A DNA stretch of 64,000 nt from Thiotrichaceae bacterium (GTDB lineage Bacteria; Pseudomonadota; Gammaproteobacteria; Beggiatoales; Beggiatoaceae): assembly GCA_011391085.1 (NCBI GenBank), contig JAABRD010000003.1, positions 62,001-126,000 of the forward strand. The letters run 5' to 3'. Position numbers and translations under genes: made by a program. The notes under the pieces were generated by a model. That model saw nothing but the letters and a program-made list of their open reading frames with translations. It did not search any database and had not been told where the DNA came from. Below are positions 53,155-62,096 of the stretch, piece after piece; the stretch's first letter is position 1; every line of letters begins with the position of its first letter.

Positions 53155-55107
53155 TTAGGTTCGAAACCAACGTACCTTTTGTCGAAATTGAGGAAGATAG
53201 ACAGGTTGACTACGGTAACGGATTTTGATATACAGTTCTACAATTTCTTGAACTGATGTCGCCAACTCCGGACGGATCGCAGAGACACGATGGGCAAAAG
53301 TGAGAGGGCCTTCGTAAGGGTGACGAGATAACCCGTGGCGTGCTAATTTTTGGCAAAAGCGGTGATAAATATCTTGCGCTGGGTCTTGGGTGACGAAGCG
53401 AGATCGTAGCCACATCCAGGTAGAAATCGTCAAAAATAGCACTGCAACCGTCATGAAGAGTATCATCACCAGTCCTTGCCAATCTAAATTTGGTAACCCC
53501 AAACGACTTAACAATTGTTGCTGACGTTGCTTGTCATATCCCAAAATCCATTGATTCCAAGAATTATTCAAAGCATCCCAGCCGTTACCAAGTTGTTGCC
53601 AAAGTTGCACCACCAGGGAGTCGTTTTGAAAAGCGAGACCTAGAGAAGAAAAATCGGTGGGGAGGGCTGTATCAATTCCCATTTCAATTCGTTCTGGGGC
53701 TACCGCTGCGGTGGGGTCAATACGTACCCAACCGCGATCGGCTAACCAGACTTCGGTCCAAGCATGGGCGTCGCGTTGACGAACAATAAGATAGTTGCCC
53801 AGAGGGTTGACAGTGCCTCCTAAATAGCCGGTGACAATTCGAGTGGGAATGCCAGCAGCCCGCATGAGTACGGTGAACGCCGCAGAGTAATGTTCACAAA
53901 ACCCTTGATGAGTTTCAAATAGAAATTCATCTATGGTATCCTTCTCTAACGAAGCAGGAGTATAGGTATAAATAAACGATTCCTGTTTAAAATATTGTAG
54001 GGCACGTTGAATAATTTGTTCTGGTGTCGAAAATTCACGGCGCCATTGTTCTGCCATCGCCCGGGCCCGCAGATGTTTTCTTTGCGGTAACCGTAAAGCA
54101 AGGTCATAAAGTGACATACTTATCACGTTTGCATGATATTCCGGGTAAGAACGCAAATCATAGCGTATTCGTTGTTGAATGGGAAGGAAAGCTAAGATTT
54201 GGTAATCAGCCGTCATCTTACTTTGCGAAGGTAGCCGTTGAGGTAAATCTAGGGCAAACAACCAGGTTTGATTGTGCGGTTCTAAAGTGAGAGTATAATC
54301 ATACGGTTCCCCCAGTGGTTGAAAAGCGCGTTGAGGTTCTATAAAATATTGACGTGTCGTCATTTTCCACTCCCGTCCGTTGGACCACCAGAAGACGGGA
54401 CCACGCCAGTAACGTTGGTTGGAAGGAGGAATGGTATCTGCAAAGGTGACACGAAAGGCAATCTCATCGGAAAGACTCAGTTCACTAAGGTTCCCAAAAG
54501 ACATTTGGTCACTTAAACCAGTGATAGCGCGTTGTGTGTCTTTTGGCACCGCCCAAAAGGAGCCTGAGATTCGGGGAAAGAAGAGAAACATGACCATCAT
54601 CAATGGCAGTGCTTGCATCAGCAATTTGAAAGAAAGACGTAACCGTTGGCGGATAAAGAGACTGTCATTGTGATCGTTTAAACTAATCAAGGTTGCGGTA
54701 GTCACTAAGGTGACGATCCCCATATAGAGGGCTGTGGGAATGGTTTGAGAATGTAAGAAGTTGGTGACAATCAAAAAATAACTGAGAAAACATAACAGCA
54801 AAGCGTCACGTTGCTGGTTCATTTCCAACATTTTTAGACCACTGAGGGCAATTAAAAGGGCAACTCCTGCTTCTTTCCCAAAGATGGTGCGGTAACTGAG
54901 TAAAATACCTGCCAGGATGAAAATGACGATGGTCAGTTGTATCCAATTCCCAGGGAGTCGTTTTTGATAACGAGTGAGAAAATAACGCCATATAAGGAGA
55001 ATGGCGAAGGTAAGAGGGACCCACCAAGCGAGGTGGAACAGATGCGGCGAAACGACTAGAATGAGGGTCGTCATTAACCAGAGGAGGAGAGGTAAACGAG
55101 GGTACAT
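53155..55107 (-). CDS. TgpA-type membrane transglutaminase
   Basis: A 650-residue protein with the order DUF3488 (five to six membrane helices, residues 1-~190), a periplasmic transglutaminase core and a C-terminal helix with a cytoplasmic DUF4129 part. The catalytic triad is Cys in HQGFCEHYSAAF, His in RQRDAHAWTEVW and Asp in GWVRIDPTAAV. TgpA is essential in Pseudomonas aeruginosa, with an unknown periplasmic substrate. It is paired with the DUF58 gene upstream, as usual. The intervening 200 bases are repeats. Confidence 0.94.
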   Translation of the reverse strand: MYPRLPLLLWLMTTLILVVSPHLFHLAWWVPLTFAILLIWRYFLTRYQKRLPGNWIQLTIVIFILAGILLSYRTIFGKEAGVALLIALSGLKMLEMNQQRDALLLCFLSYFLIVTNFLHSQTIPTALYMGIVTLVTTATLISLNDHNDSLFIRQRLRLSFKLLMQALPLMMVMFLFFPRISGSFWAVPKDTQRAITGLSDQMSFGNLSELSLSDEIAFRVTFADTIPPSNQRYWRGPVFWWSNGREWKMTTRQYFIEPQRAFQPLGEPYDYTLTLEPHNQTWLFALDLPQRLPSQSKMTADYQILAFLPIQQRIRYDLRSYPEYHANVISMSLYDLALRLPQRKHLRARAMAEQWRREFSTPEQIIQRALQYFKQESFIYTYTPASLEKDTIDEFLFETHQGFCEHYSAAFTVLMRAAGIPTRIVTGYLGGTVNPLGNYLIVRQRDAHAWTEVWLADRGWVRIDPTAAVAPERIEMGIDTALPTDFSSLGLAFQNDSLVVQLWQQLGNGWDALNNSWNQWILGYDKQRQQQLLSRLGLPNLDWQGLVMILFMTVAVLFLTISTWMWLRSRFVTQDPAQDIYHRFCQKLARHGLSRHPYEGPLTFAHRVSAIRPELATSVQEIVELYIKIRYRSQPVYLPQFRQKVRWFRT

Positions 55108-55308
55108 TTGAGATAAAATAGTGGATAGTGGACTTTAGTGGATAGTGGATAGTGGATAGCGGATAGCGGATAGTGGATAGTGGATAGTGGATAGCAGAGG
55201 TTGACAATGGCCAAAATTATCCGCGGGACTAGAGGCTTCAGCCGGAAATTGGGGTACGCCACCGGCTAAAGCCTCTAGTCCAACAGACTTTTCACTATCC
55301 ACTCTTTA
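55108..55308. repeat. GTGGATAGTGGATA run and CTAGAGGCTTCAGCCGG palindrome
   Basis: About 80 bases of GTGGATAGTGGATAGCGGAT repeats (55125-55200), then GGGACTAGAGGCTTCAGCCG and its complement at 55225-55287. No gene. Confidence 0.85.
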
Positions 55309-56361
55309 TTATCCATTATCCAGAGTGCCATACAAAGCTAGAATTTGTAAACATTGTTCCCGGTGTTGTTCGCCTGTGTTAGGTTCTAACGTGTTGCCAG
55401 GAATTTTGAGACCATACAGGGCGCCTTGACTGTCTGCGATTAATATCCATAAACAGAGTTGTGACAAGGCGGTTTCCAGATGATTGAGATGACTTACGTC
55501 TTCCCAAGTTAGCCAGACTATAGAGACACCTAGACCACCAAATTGTTTAATTAACCAAGGTTGTCCGCGTGCCACCGCTTTCCAGTCCAGATGACGTGGT
55601 GAATCACCCAGTTGGTAGTTACGATAACCGATAAAGTCATCTCCTCCGCCTGTATGAGGATTGCCTTCACCCGTATGGTTAGCTTGATTGCCTTTCGGTA
55701 AGACCTTATGTCCAATCGGTTGGGGATAAACCAGCGTAGAAAAATCCAGATGGATGTAAGACCAGGCTTGGAAGAGTCCCACGGGAAAGGTTGTATACAC
55801 GGTGACAGGTCCTAACGACAATTTGCCGCGGCGCGGCGCCAGCACAGGAAGCGTGAGAATCACTCGTTGATCGGCAGGAATGTCTATCGTGAAGGGCATA
55901 TCTTTGGCAGAGAGAGGAGAGTTTAATTTGCCACTGTGGATCAAAGAAAGGAGAATCGGTTTTTTTTCAAAAGGTTTAAATGCGGTATCTTGCCAAATGA
56001 GGGCATAACGGGTAGGATAACCACGGTTGTCTATCCATAATTGAAATTGCACAGTTTCGCTTACAAAGACGGGCATCACTTTACCTGTTTCGATACGCAA
56101 TCCTAAGAGGTTGCGATGGGTATGTAAAATGGAGATGAGGGTCATACTACTTAGCAAGAAGGTAAGGGCATACCCCATACTGTTGTTGTAATTCACGGAA
56201 CCCAGTAGCATGATAATGAGGAGAAAACCAAAAAAGATACCGGAACGGGTGGGGAGGACAAAGATGTGGGGGCGGTCCAGTAACACGGTGCTAGGTTGGA
56301 GAACTGGGCGACGGAAGTGTAGGCGGAGGTTTTTTAGGAAGGATAAAGTGGTAGTCATCAT
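55309..56361 (-). CDS. DUF58 domain protein
   Basis: A 350-residue protein with two N-terminal membrane helices (SGIFFGFLLIIMLLGSVNYN, ALTFLLSSMTLISILHT), a beta-rich periplasmic domain and the DUF58 core: DDFIGYRNYQLGDSPRHLDWKAVAR. In most Proteobacteria it forms a moxR-DUF58-tgpA unit. Here TgpA follows downstream, but no MoxR gene is upstream; the nearest MoxR gene (50648) is of another type. The C-terminal part is a vWA-related fold. Function unknown, probably linked to the envelope. Confidence 0.92.
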   Translation of the reverse strand: MMTTTLSFLKNLRLHFRRPVLQPSTVLLDRPHIFVLPTRSGIFFGFLLIIMLLGSVNYNNSMGYALTFLLSSMTLISILHTHRNLLGLRIETGKVMPVFVSETVQFQLWIDNRGYPTRYALIWQDTAFKPFEKKPILLSLIHSGKLNSPLSAKDMPFTIDIPADQRVILTLPVLAPRRGKLSLGPVTVYTTFPVGLFQAWSYIHLDFSTLVYPQPIGHKVLPKGNQANHTGEGNPHTGGGDDFIGYRNYQLGDSPRHLDWKAVARGQPWLIKQFGGLGVSIVWLTWEDVSHLNHLETALSQLCLWILIADSQGALYGLKIPGNTLEPNTGEQHREQCLQILALYGTLDNG

Positions 56362-56512
56362 GTTTTTAAAATTTAGTCAATTTTCTTAGGTAGTGCCGAA
56401 ACGAGAGTGACGAACCTACTAGGACTGCCTGTCCTAACGGTTCACCCAAATTTTAGTGCCACTGAAAATTGTTCAGTTTCATTTCTATTAGTAACTTATT
56501 TTTCATCATTTT

Positions 56513-57892
56513 ATGAACAACTTTGATAAACCTTGGGGTGGTCGTTTCACCCAAGCAACGGATGTCTTTGTGGAAGCTTTTACCGCGTCTGTGAATTTTG
56601 ATAAACGTTTGTATGAGTATGACATCATGGGTTCCATTGCCCATGCCAAAATGCTTGCCCAAGTTGGAATCTTGACCAGGACGGAGTGTAACAGCATTGT
56701 AGAGGGGTTGCAAGCCATTCAGCAAGAAATCTTAGAAGGGAAGTTTGAATGGTCGGTGGCATTGGAGGATGTCCACATGAACATTGAGACGGTACTGGTA
56801 CAAAAAATTGGGCCAGTGGGCAAGAAACTGCATACAGGTCGTTCGAGAAATGACCAGGTCGCAACGGATATTCGTCTGTATTTGCGGTATGAAATTGATT
56901 TGTTAGGTGCCCAGATAACACGCTTGATCAAGATTCTTGCGGAAGTCGCAGAACGCGAAGCCGATACCATTATGCCAGGGTTCACACATCTACAAAGTGC
57001 CCAGCCTATCATATTTGGTCATCACTTGTTGGCGTGGTGTGAAATGTTGTTACGGGATCGAGACCGGTTACAAGATTGTCGGAAGCGCGTTAACTGTTTG
57101 CCGCTGGGGGCCGCCGCGTTGGCAGGTACCAGTTATCCTATAGACCGTCGATATACGGCCCAACTGCTAGGTTTCGAGACGGTAGCTGAAAATTCTTTGG
57201 ATGCTGTAAGCGACCGTGATTTCGCGATTGAATTTACGAGTTGCGCAACATTGTTGATGATGCACTTATCCCGCTTCTCAGAAGAGATTGTCTTATGGTC
57301 TTCCGCCCAGTTTAACTTCATTGAATTAAGTGATGCGTTCTGTACCGGTTCCTCCATCATGCCACAGAAGAAAAATCCAGACGTACCAGAACTGGTGCGG
57401 GGGAAAACGGGGAGAGTGTATGGTCACTTGATCAGTTTGTTGACGTTGATGAAATCTCAACCATTGGCTTATAACAAAGATAATCAGGAGGACAAGGAGC
57501 CGTTGTTTGACACGATAGATACCTTGAAAGGGTGTTTGCGTGTGTACGGAGACATGATGCCATCGATACGAGTGAACCGGGAAGTCATGTATCAAGCGGC
57601 TGGAAGAGGTTTTACCACGGCCACAGATTTGGCCGATTATCTGGTGAAGAAGGGAATGCCATTTCGAGATGCCCACGAAGTGGTCGGCAAAGTGGTACGT
57701 CATGCCATTGACACCCACTGTCATTTAGATGAAATCAGCCTCGATGTGCTTAGAAGTTTTTCTGTGCTAATTGAGGAAGACATATATGTTAAATTGACAT
57801 TAGAAGGTTCTGTGGCAAGCCGTCATCATTTTGGAGGAACTGCACCACAACAAGTGCGTAAAGCAATAAAGCGTTTGCGAGGTCGTTTTTAA
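56513..57892 (+). CDS. argH: Argininosuccinate lyase
   Basis: ArgH cleaves argininosuccinate into arginine and fumarate, the last step of arginine synthesis. The 459-residue product has [40 protein letters not shown], the Ser-loop signature [20 protein letters not shown] and [12 protein letters not shown] near the end. Length matches the family. There is no obvious ribosome site, and the start is set by similarity. It stands alone on the plus strand. Confidence 0.98.
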   Translation: MNNFDKPWGGRFTQATDVFVEAFTASVNFDKRLYEYDIMGSIAHAKMLAQVGILTRTECNSIVEGLQAIQQEILEGKFEWSVALEDVHMNIETVLVQKIGPVGKKLHTGRSRNDQVATDIRLYLRYEIDLLGAQITRLIKILAEVAEREADTIMPGFTHLQSAQPIIFGHHLLAWCEMLLRDRDRLQDCRKRVNCLPLGAAALAGTSYPIDRRYTAQLLGFETVAENSLDAVSDRDFAIEFTSCATLLMMHLSRFSEEIVLWSSAQFNFIELSDAFCTGSSIMPQKKNPDVPELVRGKTGRVYGHLISLLTLMKSQPLAYNKDNQEDKEPLFDTIDTLKGCLRVYGDMMPSIRVNREVMYQAAGRGFTTATDLADYLVKKGMPFRDAHEVVGKVVRHAIDTHCHLDEISLDVLRSFSVLIEEDIYVKLTLEGSVASRHHFGGTAPQQVRKAIKRLRGRF

Positions 57893-58029
57893 AGACAGTG
57901 CCAGGCGATAACATCACGCCACAGTTATGCTTGGCAAGCCTCTTCAACCAAAACGGTATAAAACATGCAAGGTGTTACGCAAGATTTATGCCTCTTTTGA
58001 TAAGAGGAGAAACGAATAGAATATTTAAT

Positions 58030-58080
58030 GGTGATGCAATATGGGTGATATGTTTCCCTCACCCACATTGCATCACTACC
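58030..58080. mobile_element. Minimal MITE-like element, 51 bp
   Basis: GGTGATGCAATATGGGTGAT and ATCACCCACATTGCATCACTACC-type ends (right end to 58080) with almost no core. Near copy of 42104-42161. Confidence 0.8.
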
Positions 58081-58415
58081 GAATATTTTACATAAAATTC
58101 GGCAAAATCCTAAGTTTTGATAAAAAAAGACCTAAATGTCATAACTCAGTAAAAAATCATTAATTCTATTGACAAAATGATTATTTTATGTTATTGTCTT
58201 TAATTAAGATTATTCTCTTTAAATAGAGTTTTCAAAATTCAAGAATGAATGAGATTTATTCTTCAATGAAGATTTTTAGGACTTCCGCAAAAACGTCAAA
58301 GAAACTCAGTTTCTTTAAAGGAACAGGGTTTCTGGTCACCGTTGATTTCAGATGAGTTGCGCAAGTTTTAAGTCTGCCTGAAACAATATCAGATGACATA
58401 ATGATAACATTCTTT

Positions 58416-58568
58416 GGTAGTGATGCAAAGTGGGTGATAGACACTTCCCCCAGCCCCTCCCCCTACAGGCGCGGGGAGAACTGCGATACCCGTGGTTTTC
58501 ACCCCTCTCCCCCTGGGAGAGGAGCCGGGGGAGAGGGTAAACATATCACAAAGAATTGCATCACTACC
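58416..58568. mobile_element. MITE-like element, 153 bp, GC-rich core
   Basis: Ends GGTAGTGATGCAAAGTGGGT and AAGAATTGCATCACTACC. Core of CCCCAGCCCCTCCCCC / GGGAGAGGAGCCGGGGGAG, as in 27410-27567. Confidence 0.85.
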
Positions 58569-58600
58569 CATTCTTTCTTTAATTAACTTTTGGAGTATAT

Positions 58601-60370
58601 ATGAAACAATCTCGCAACAAAATATTTTTAGCCATGTTCGGCACCTTAATCAGTGGTTGTGCCGCGGTGGAAATTTTTTTTGGCAAAGACCTCAAAGAAC
58701 TACCCAACTACCGTCTCAGTGCAGGAGATTTGGTCCAAGTGGAGGTGTCTGAAACTCGTCAGCAAGTCAATTTACAAATTAGTAAATCGGGAGAACTTTC
58801 TTACCCCCCCTTCTTCAAGGAGGTGCAAGCTTCTGGATTAACGGTTGCTGAACTGTCTCAAACTTTATCTTCAAAATGGCAAGGTAAAGCAACCAAACCT
58901 AAGCCGAAAGTCAATGTCACTCTGTATCGTTTTCAAGAAGGTGATACCGTCCATCTCAATGTTGTCGGCAAACATACATTCAACACCACGGTCATCATAG
59001 ATGCTACTGGGATGGTGTCTCATCCTAAATTAGGTGAGTTACGAGTCGCTAATTTAACACCGGAAGACCTAGAACAACTGGTGATGACCAAGTTGAAAGT
59101 GACTTATCCAGAAGACCGTCCCCAGGTCATGGTAGCTTTGTTAGCGGATAAGCAAGTCAAAGCGGTTCGGACCTCTCTCCCCAAAGCAGTGAGTGCCCCA
59201 ACGTCTTCACCGGAACCAGGACCTTCAAACTCCGGGCAACAGGGACAAGGGTCTGGAAAAGATGAGGATACGATAAACAAGGGCCGCCAAGTGGGACCTT
59301 TTCTCGCATATCCTGAAGTGGGGACAACGGTGGTGCATGACAGCAATATTTTTCAGTCTCCAGACAATGAAAGAAGTTCTTTGGTCTTCACTATCAACCC
59401 TGGTTTAAAATTGAAAAGAAATTGGCAAGGTAGTAACTATGCTTTAGCATTAGCCAGTCCCATCGGAATTTATGCAGACAGTTCTAACGACAACTACGTA
59501 GATGGCCAATTTTCTGCCCAGGCGGACTGGAAGTTACCGCGTAGTTTGGGCTTGAAATTTCTTGGAGAATACCTGAGAGGACATGACTCTCGTGGGGCAA
59601 CCGACCGTCCTGATGCGGGGGAACCGAATACCTGGCATTCTGGCCGTATCAGTGTCACTGGTAGTTATGGACGCAAGGAGACCCGGGCACGTTTAGAAGT
59701 GGGTGGAAATTTTACTCTCAAGCGTTATGACCAGTTTGGACTCCCTGAAAAATTGGACGATAAAAATATTGCCAACCTCAATACCACGTTGTTTTACCAA
59801 GTCTTGCCAAAAACGTATCTACTGGGTAAAATTCAATATGCGAGTACCGATTATGTCTCTTCACTTTCGACGGTAGACAGTCAAGAAATGAAATACTCCA
59901 TCGGTGCCACTTGGGATGCGACGGCAAAGACCAGTGCCAATATCGAACTGGGGTATCGTAACAGAAGCTATGATGCCACTGGTGTAGAGAATGTATCAGG
60001 TATCTATTGGAATGCTGGGGTCCAATGGAAACCGTTGAGTCACTCAATATTAGATTTGACGACCAGCAAATTCGTAGATGATGCGACAGGGATAGGCAGT
60101 TATATTTCCCAACAGAATGTTGGAGTGGCTTGGAAACACAAATGGAGTCCACGTATCCTGTCCTCTGCCAACTTTTCCATAGGTACTTCTGATTATGGTG
60201 GAAGTTCTCGAAACGATGATTTGTACAACTACGGAGTTAACCTGACCTATCAATATCGCAAATGGTTAAATGTGGGAACTGGCGTGCAAATGAATCACCG
60301 AGATTCTAACAATGACCATTTTGACTATGACAAAACCGTGTTTTCGGTGAACTTACGGGCCACTTTCTGA
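58601..60370 (+). CDS. Polysaccharide export lipoprotein fused to a beta-barrel
   Basis: A 589-residue protein. A lipobox ends at Cys20 (GTLISGC). Residues ~34-110 are a Poly_export domain as in Wza (YRLSAGDLVQVEVSETRQQV, ISKSGELSYPPFFKEVQASG) and residues ~115-195 a second SLBB-like part (DTVHLNVVGKHTFNTTVIID, MVSHPKLGELRVANLTPEDL). A Ser/Pro/Gln linker to ~235 follows, then ~350 residues of alternating beta strands ending in Phe, typical of an outer membrane barrel of the BBP2 type (FLAYPEVGTTVVHDSNIFQS). Export of a polysaccharide through the outer membrane is likely. It pairs with the next gene. Confidence 0.82.
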   Translation: MKQSRNKIFLAMFGTLISGCAAVEIFFGKDLKELPNYRLSAGDLVQVEVSETRQQVNLQISKSGELSYPPFFKEVQASGLTVAELSQTLSSKWQGKATKPKPKVNVTLYRFQEGDTVHLNVVGKHTFNTTVIIDATGMVSHPKLGELRVANLTPEDLEQLVMTKLKVTYPEDRPQVMVALLADKQVKAVRTSLPKAVSAPTSSPEPGPSNSGQQGQGSGKDEDTINKGRQVGPFLAYPEVGTTVVHDSNIFQSPDNERSSLVFTINPGLKLKRNWQGSNYALALASPIGIYADSSNDNYVDGQFSAQADWKLPRSLGLKFLGEYLRGHDSRGATDRPDAGEPNTWHSGRISVTGSYGRKETRARLEVGGNFTLKRYDQFGLPEKLDDKNIANLNTTLFYQVLPKTYLLGKIQYASTDYVSSLSTVDSQEMKYSIGATWDATAKTSANIELGYRNRSYDATGVENVSGIYWNAGVQWKPLSHSILDLTTSKFVDDATGIGSYISQQNVGVAWKHKWSPRILSSANFSIGTSDYGGSSRNDDLYNYGVNLTYQYRKWLNVGTGVQMNHRDSNNDHFDYDKTVFSVNLRATF

Positions 60371-60436
60371 ACCAAATTAGAGTTCAAATTCGATAAAGAA
60401 TTTGGACTCTAAAATTTTTCAGTGATAGAAAATGTT

Positions 60437-61093
60437 ATGAAAATGTATAAATTATTAATTGTCGTGCTGTATGCGTTAGTGGTAGGATGTACTACCACGC
60501 AGGAATTATTTGAAAGCAATTTAGGAAGTGGTTCAAATCCAAGTAACAATAACACGACTTCTCCTCGTCAAAATTCCACTACCGGCAAAAAAGACTCTCT
60601 TCCAAACCGAATCGGAACTTTTCCAGCAACGAATATGTTGTCACACTATCAACTGGGACCTGGAGATTTGGTCAGTATTAAAATCTTTGGTGAAAATGAC
60701 CTGAGTACCGAAACACGCCTGAGTGATGGCGGCACCATTTCATACCCACTGCTGGGCGAATTACAGGTATCTGGTTTGACCATTGGTGAATTGGAAACGA
60801 AAGTCGCCAATAAGTTAAAAGAAGGTTACTTAGTCAATCCCAGAGTGACGGTTACCATCTTAGAATATCGCCAATTTTTCATCAATGGTGAGGTTCAAAA
60901 ACCCGGCGGTTATGCGTTTATGCCAGGTTTAACGGTCAATAAAGCGATTTCTTTGGCCGGTGGATTTTCTCAAGTGGCTTCGAAGACCGCCATTTATATC
61001 ATTCGTGACGGTCAAGAAAAAGCCCTTCCCGCTGGTTTGAACACATTTGTTCAGCCAGGTGATATTATTACCGTTAAGGAAAGTTTTTTCTGA
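60437..61093 (+). CDS. Wza-like polysaccharide export lipoprotein
   Basis: A 218-residue lipoprotein (signal MKMYKLLIVVLYALVVGCTT) with a Poly_export domain (YQLGPGDLVSIKIFGENDLS, TISYPLLGELQVSGLTIGEL) and an SLBB domain (FFINGEVQKPGGYAFMPGLT). It lacks the long C-terminal helix of full Wza, as is common for exporters of the Wza-truncated type. The frame opens at GTG 60422, but ATG 60437 gives a better signal peptide. It lies 66 bases after the barrel fusion gene and is probably in one operon with it. No tyrosine kinase/co-polymerase gene follows here. Confidence 0.9.
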   Translation: MKMYKLLIVVLYALVVGCTTTQELFESNLGSGSNPSNNNTTSPRQNSTTGKKDSLPNRIGTFPATNMLSHYQLGPGDLVSIKIFGENDLSTETRLSDGGTISYPLLGELQVSGLTIGELETKVANKLKEGYLVNPRVTVTILEYRQFFINGEVQKPGGYAFMPGLTVNKAISLAGGFSQVASKTAIYIIRDGQEKALPAGLNTFVQPGDIITVKESFF

Positions 61094-61149
61094 AGAACAG
61101 CTACGAATTGATTTGATATACTGCATAACGTAACAATCTGAACTTGACA

Positions 61150-61180
61150 GGGATAACACCCCTTCGTGGGGTGTTATCCC
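61150..61180 (+). terminator. Perfect 13-bp hairpin after the export operon
   Basis: GGGATAACACCCC, loop TTCGT, GGGGTGTTATCCC. It lies 57 bases beyond the stop of the export gene. There is no T run after it, so it may be a transcript-end stabiliser or attenuator rather than a classic terminator. Confidence 0.6.
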
Positions 61181-61252
61181 ACGCCGCTACCGATACTCAA
61201 ATTGTCAAGCTATGCAGTATAGTCATATTCCTCCAAATTTGCACATTTTCCG

Positions 61253-61315
61253 CTGGAGTGCAATAAGAATTATTGCACAGCGCAAAGTGGCACAATAATT
61301 CTTATTGTGCTCCAG
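61253..61315. repeat. Palindrome, GCAATAAGAATTATTGC family
   Basis: Arms CTGGAGTGCAATAAGAATTA and TAATTCTTATTGTGCTCCAG around a short centre. Same family as 1022-1103 and 40288-40353. Confidence 0.85.
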
Positions 61316-61358
61316 CGGGAATCGTACCGTGGAAATACGATTATATCATTATACATAC

Positions 61359-62000
61359 CTAAAATTTAATCTCCTTCAATTGCACCCCCAGACTCTCCCA
61401 TATTGTCGCCAAATGACAAGCATAACCAGAATCAATTTCCACTTTGTGAAGAAACCACACCTTCTCCTCCAGCAACGCCTGGGAACCTTGCAGAAGAATG
61501 GATTCTAAAGGAATATATAACCCTCTCCCATCCGCTTTCATCACACTTTCTTTGCAAGTCCAGTAGTCAAAAAATTTCGGGTAAGACACTTCGGGAACGG
61601 TAATGGCAGACCACTCTTCCAAAGACATGTGACTGCGAAAATCTGATACTTCAATGGGTCGCATCTTTTCAATGTCGATGCCGCCGCGGCCACCTTTGAA
61701 TAAGGCGCAAACGACATATTCTCCAGAATGGGATAAATTGAAATCTAAGGAGGAATCGATAAAAGGTCGTCCATGTTTCTCATGTTGGAGGAGGTTTAAA
61801 CAATGGGTTGGATAACCCGCTTCCACTAAGCCGCGTTGTAACAGCAAGTGACTCAGAAGGGAAGAGTGCTGATCTTGCCATCTGAGATAACGAAGGGCCC
61901 GCGTCTGAAAAGAGAGAGGCACTTTGTTTAAATAATATTGCCACTTTTCTGTTGAAAAGGGTTGGTGAAAGGAGGTATAAAGAATGTCAACGATGTTCAT
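61359..62000 (-). CDS. 4'-phosphopantetheinyl transferase, Sfp type
   Basis: The enzyme adds phosphopantetheine to carrier proteins such as the one in the adjacent peptide synthetase. The 213-residue product has the family motifs NLSHSGEYVVCALFKGGRGG, IDIEKMR (Mg-binding Asp-x-Glu) and FFDYWTCKESVMKADGRGL (the WxxKEA-type motif). Length ~220 and internal symmetry match Sfp rather than AcpS. Start ATG 62000 is chosen; the frame runs up to 62033. It lies 97 bases downstream of the NRPS gene, on the same strand, beyond a palindrome. Confidence 0.93.
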   Translation of the reverse strand: MNIVDILYTSFHQPFSTEKWQYYLNKVPLSFQTRALRYLRWQDQHSSLLSHLLLQRGLVEAGYPTHCLNLLQHEKHGRPFIDSSLDFNLSHSGEYVVCALFKGGRGGIDIEKMRPIEVSDFRSHMSLEEWSAITVPEVSYPKFFDYWTCKESVMKADGRGLYIPLESILLQGSQALLEEKVWFLHKVEIDSGYACHLATIWESLGVQLKEIKF

Positions 62001-62096
62001 GGTTGGGTTGCTAAATTGTAGGGTGCGTCCCACGCACCACTATGGCACATTGTGATTTTCCATACGGTGTGGTAATGGTGCGTAGGACGCACCCTA
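62001..62096. repeat. GTAGGGTGCGTCCCACGCACC palindrome
   Basis: GTAGGGTGCGTCCCACGCAC and GGTGCGTAGGACGCACCCTA are inverted with a ~35-base loop, between the phosphopantetheinyl transferase and the NRPS genes. Confidence 0.8.

Larger units (their letters stand above)
57893..58600. other. Gene-free stretch of 0.7 kb with two MITEs
   Basis: A minimal MITE at 58030-58080 and a full one at 58416-58568. Between them is AT-rich DNA (58100-58260) with TTATTTTATGTTATTGTCTT, and a fragment AAAGAAACTCAGTTTCTTTA at 58300. The AT-rich part may hold the promoter of the export gene operon. Confidence 0.6.

Noticed and set aside
55309-56361. Assigning the MoxR gene at 50648 as the partner of DUF58/TgpA
   Set aside because: The MoxR gene overlaps the EAD2-iSTAND gene and has the sequence features of conflict-type MoxR, so I link it to that system, though shared use cannot be excluded.
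56453-57012. Minus-strand ORFs overlapping the argH start
   Set aside because: They lie fully inside argH, which has all family motifs; no independent support.
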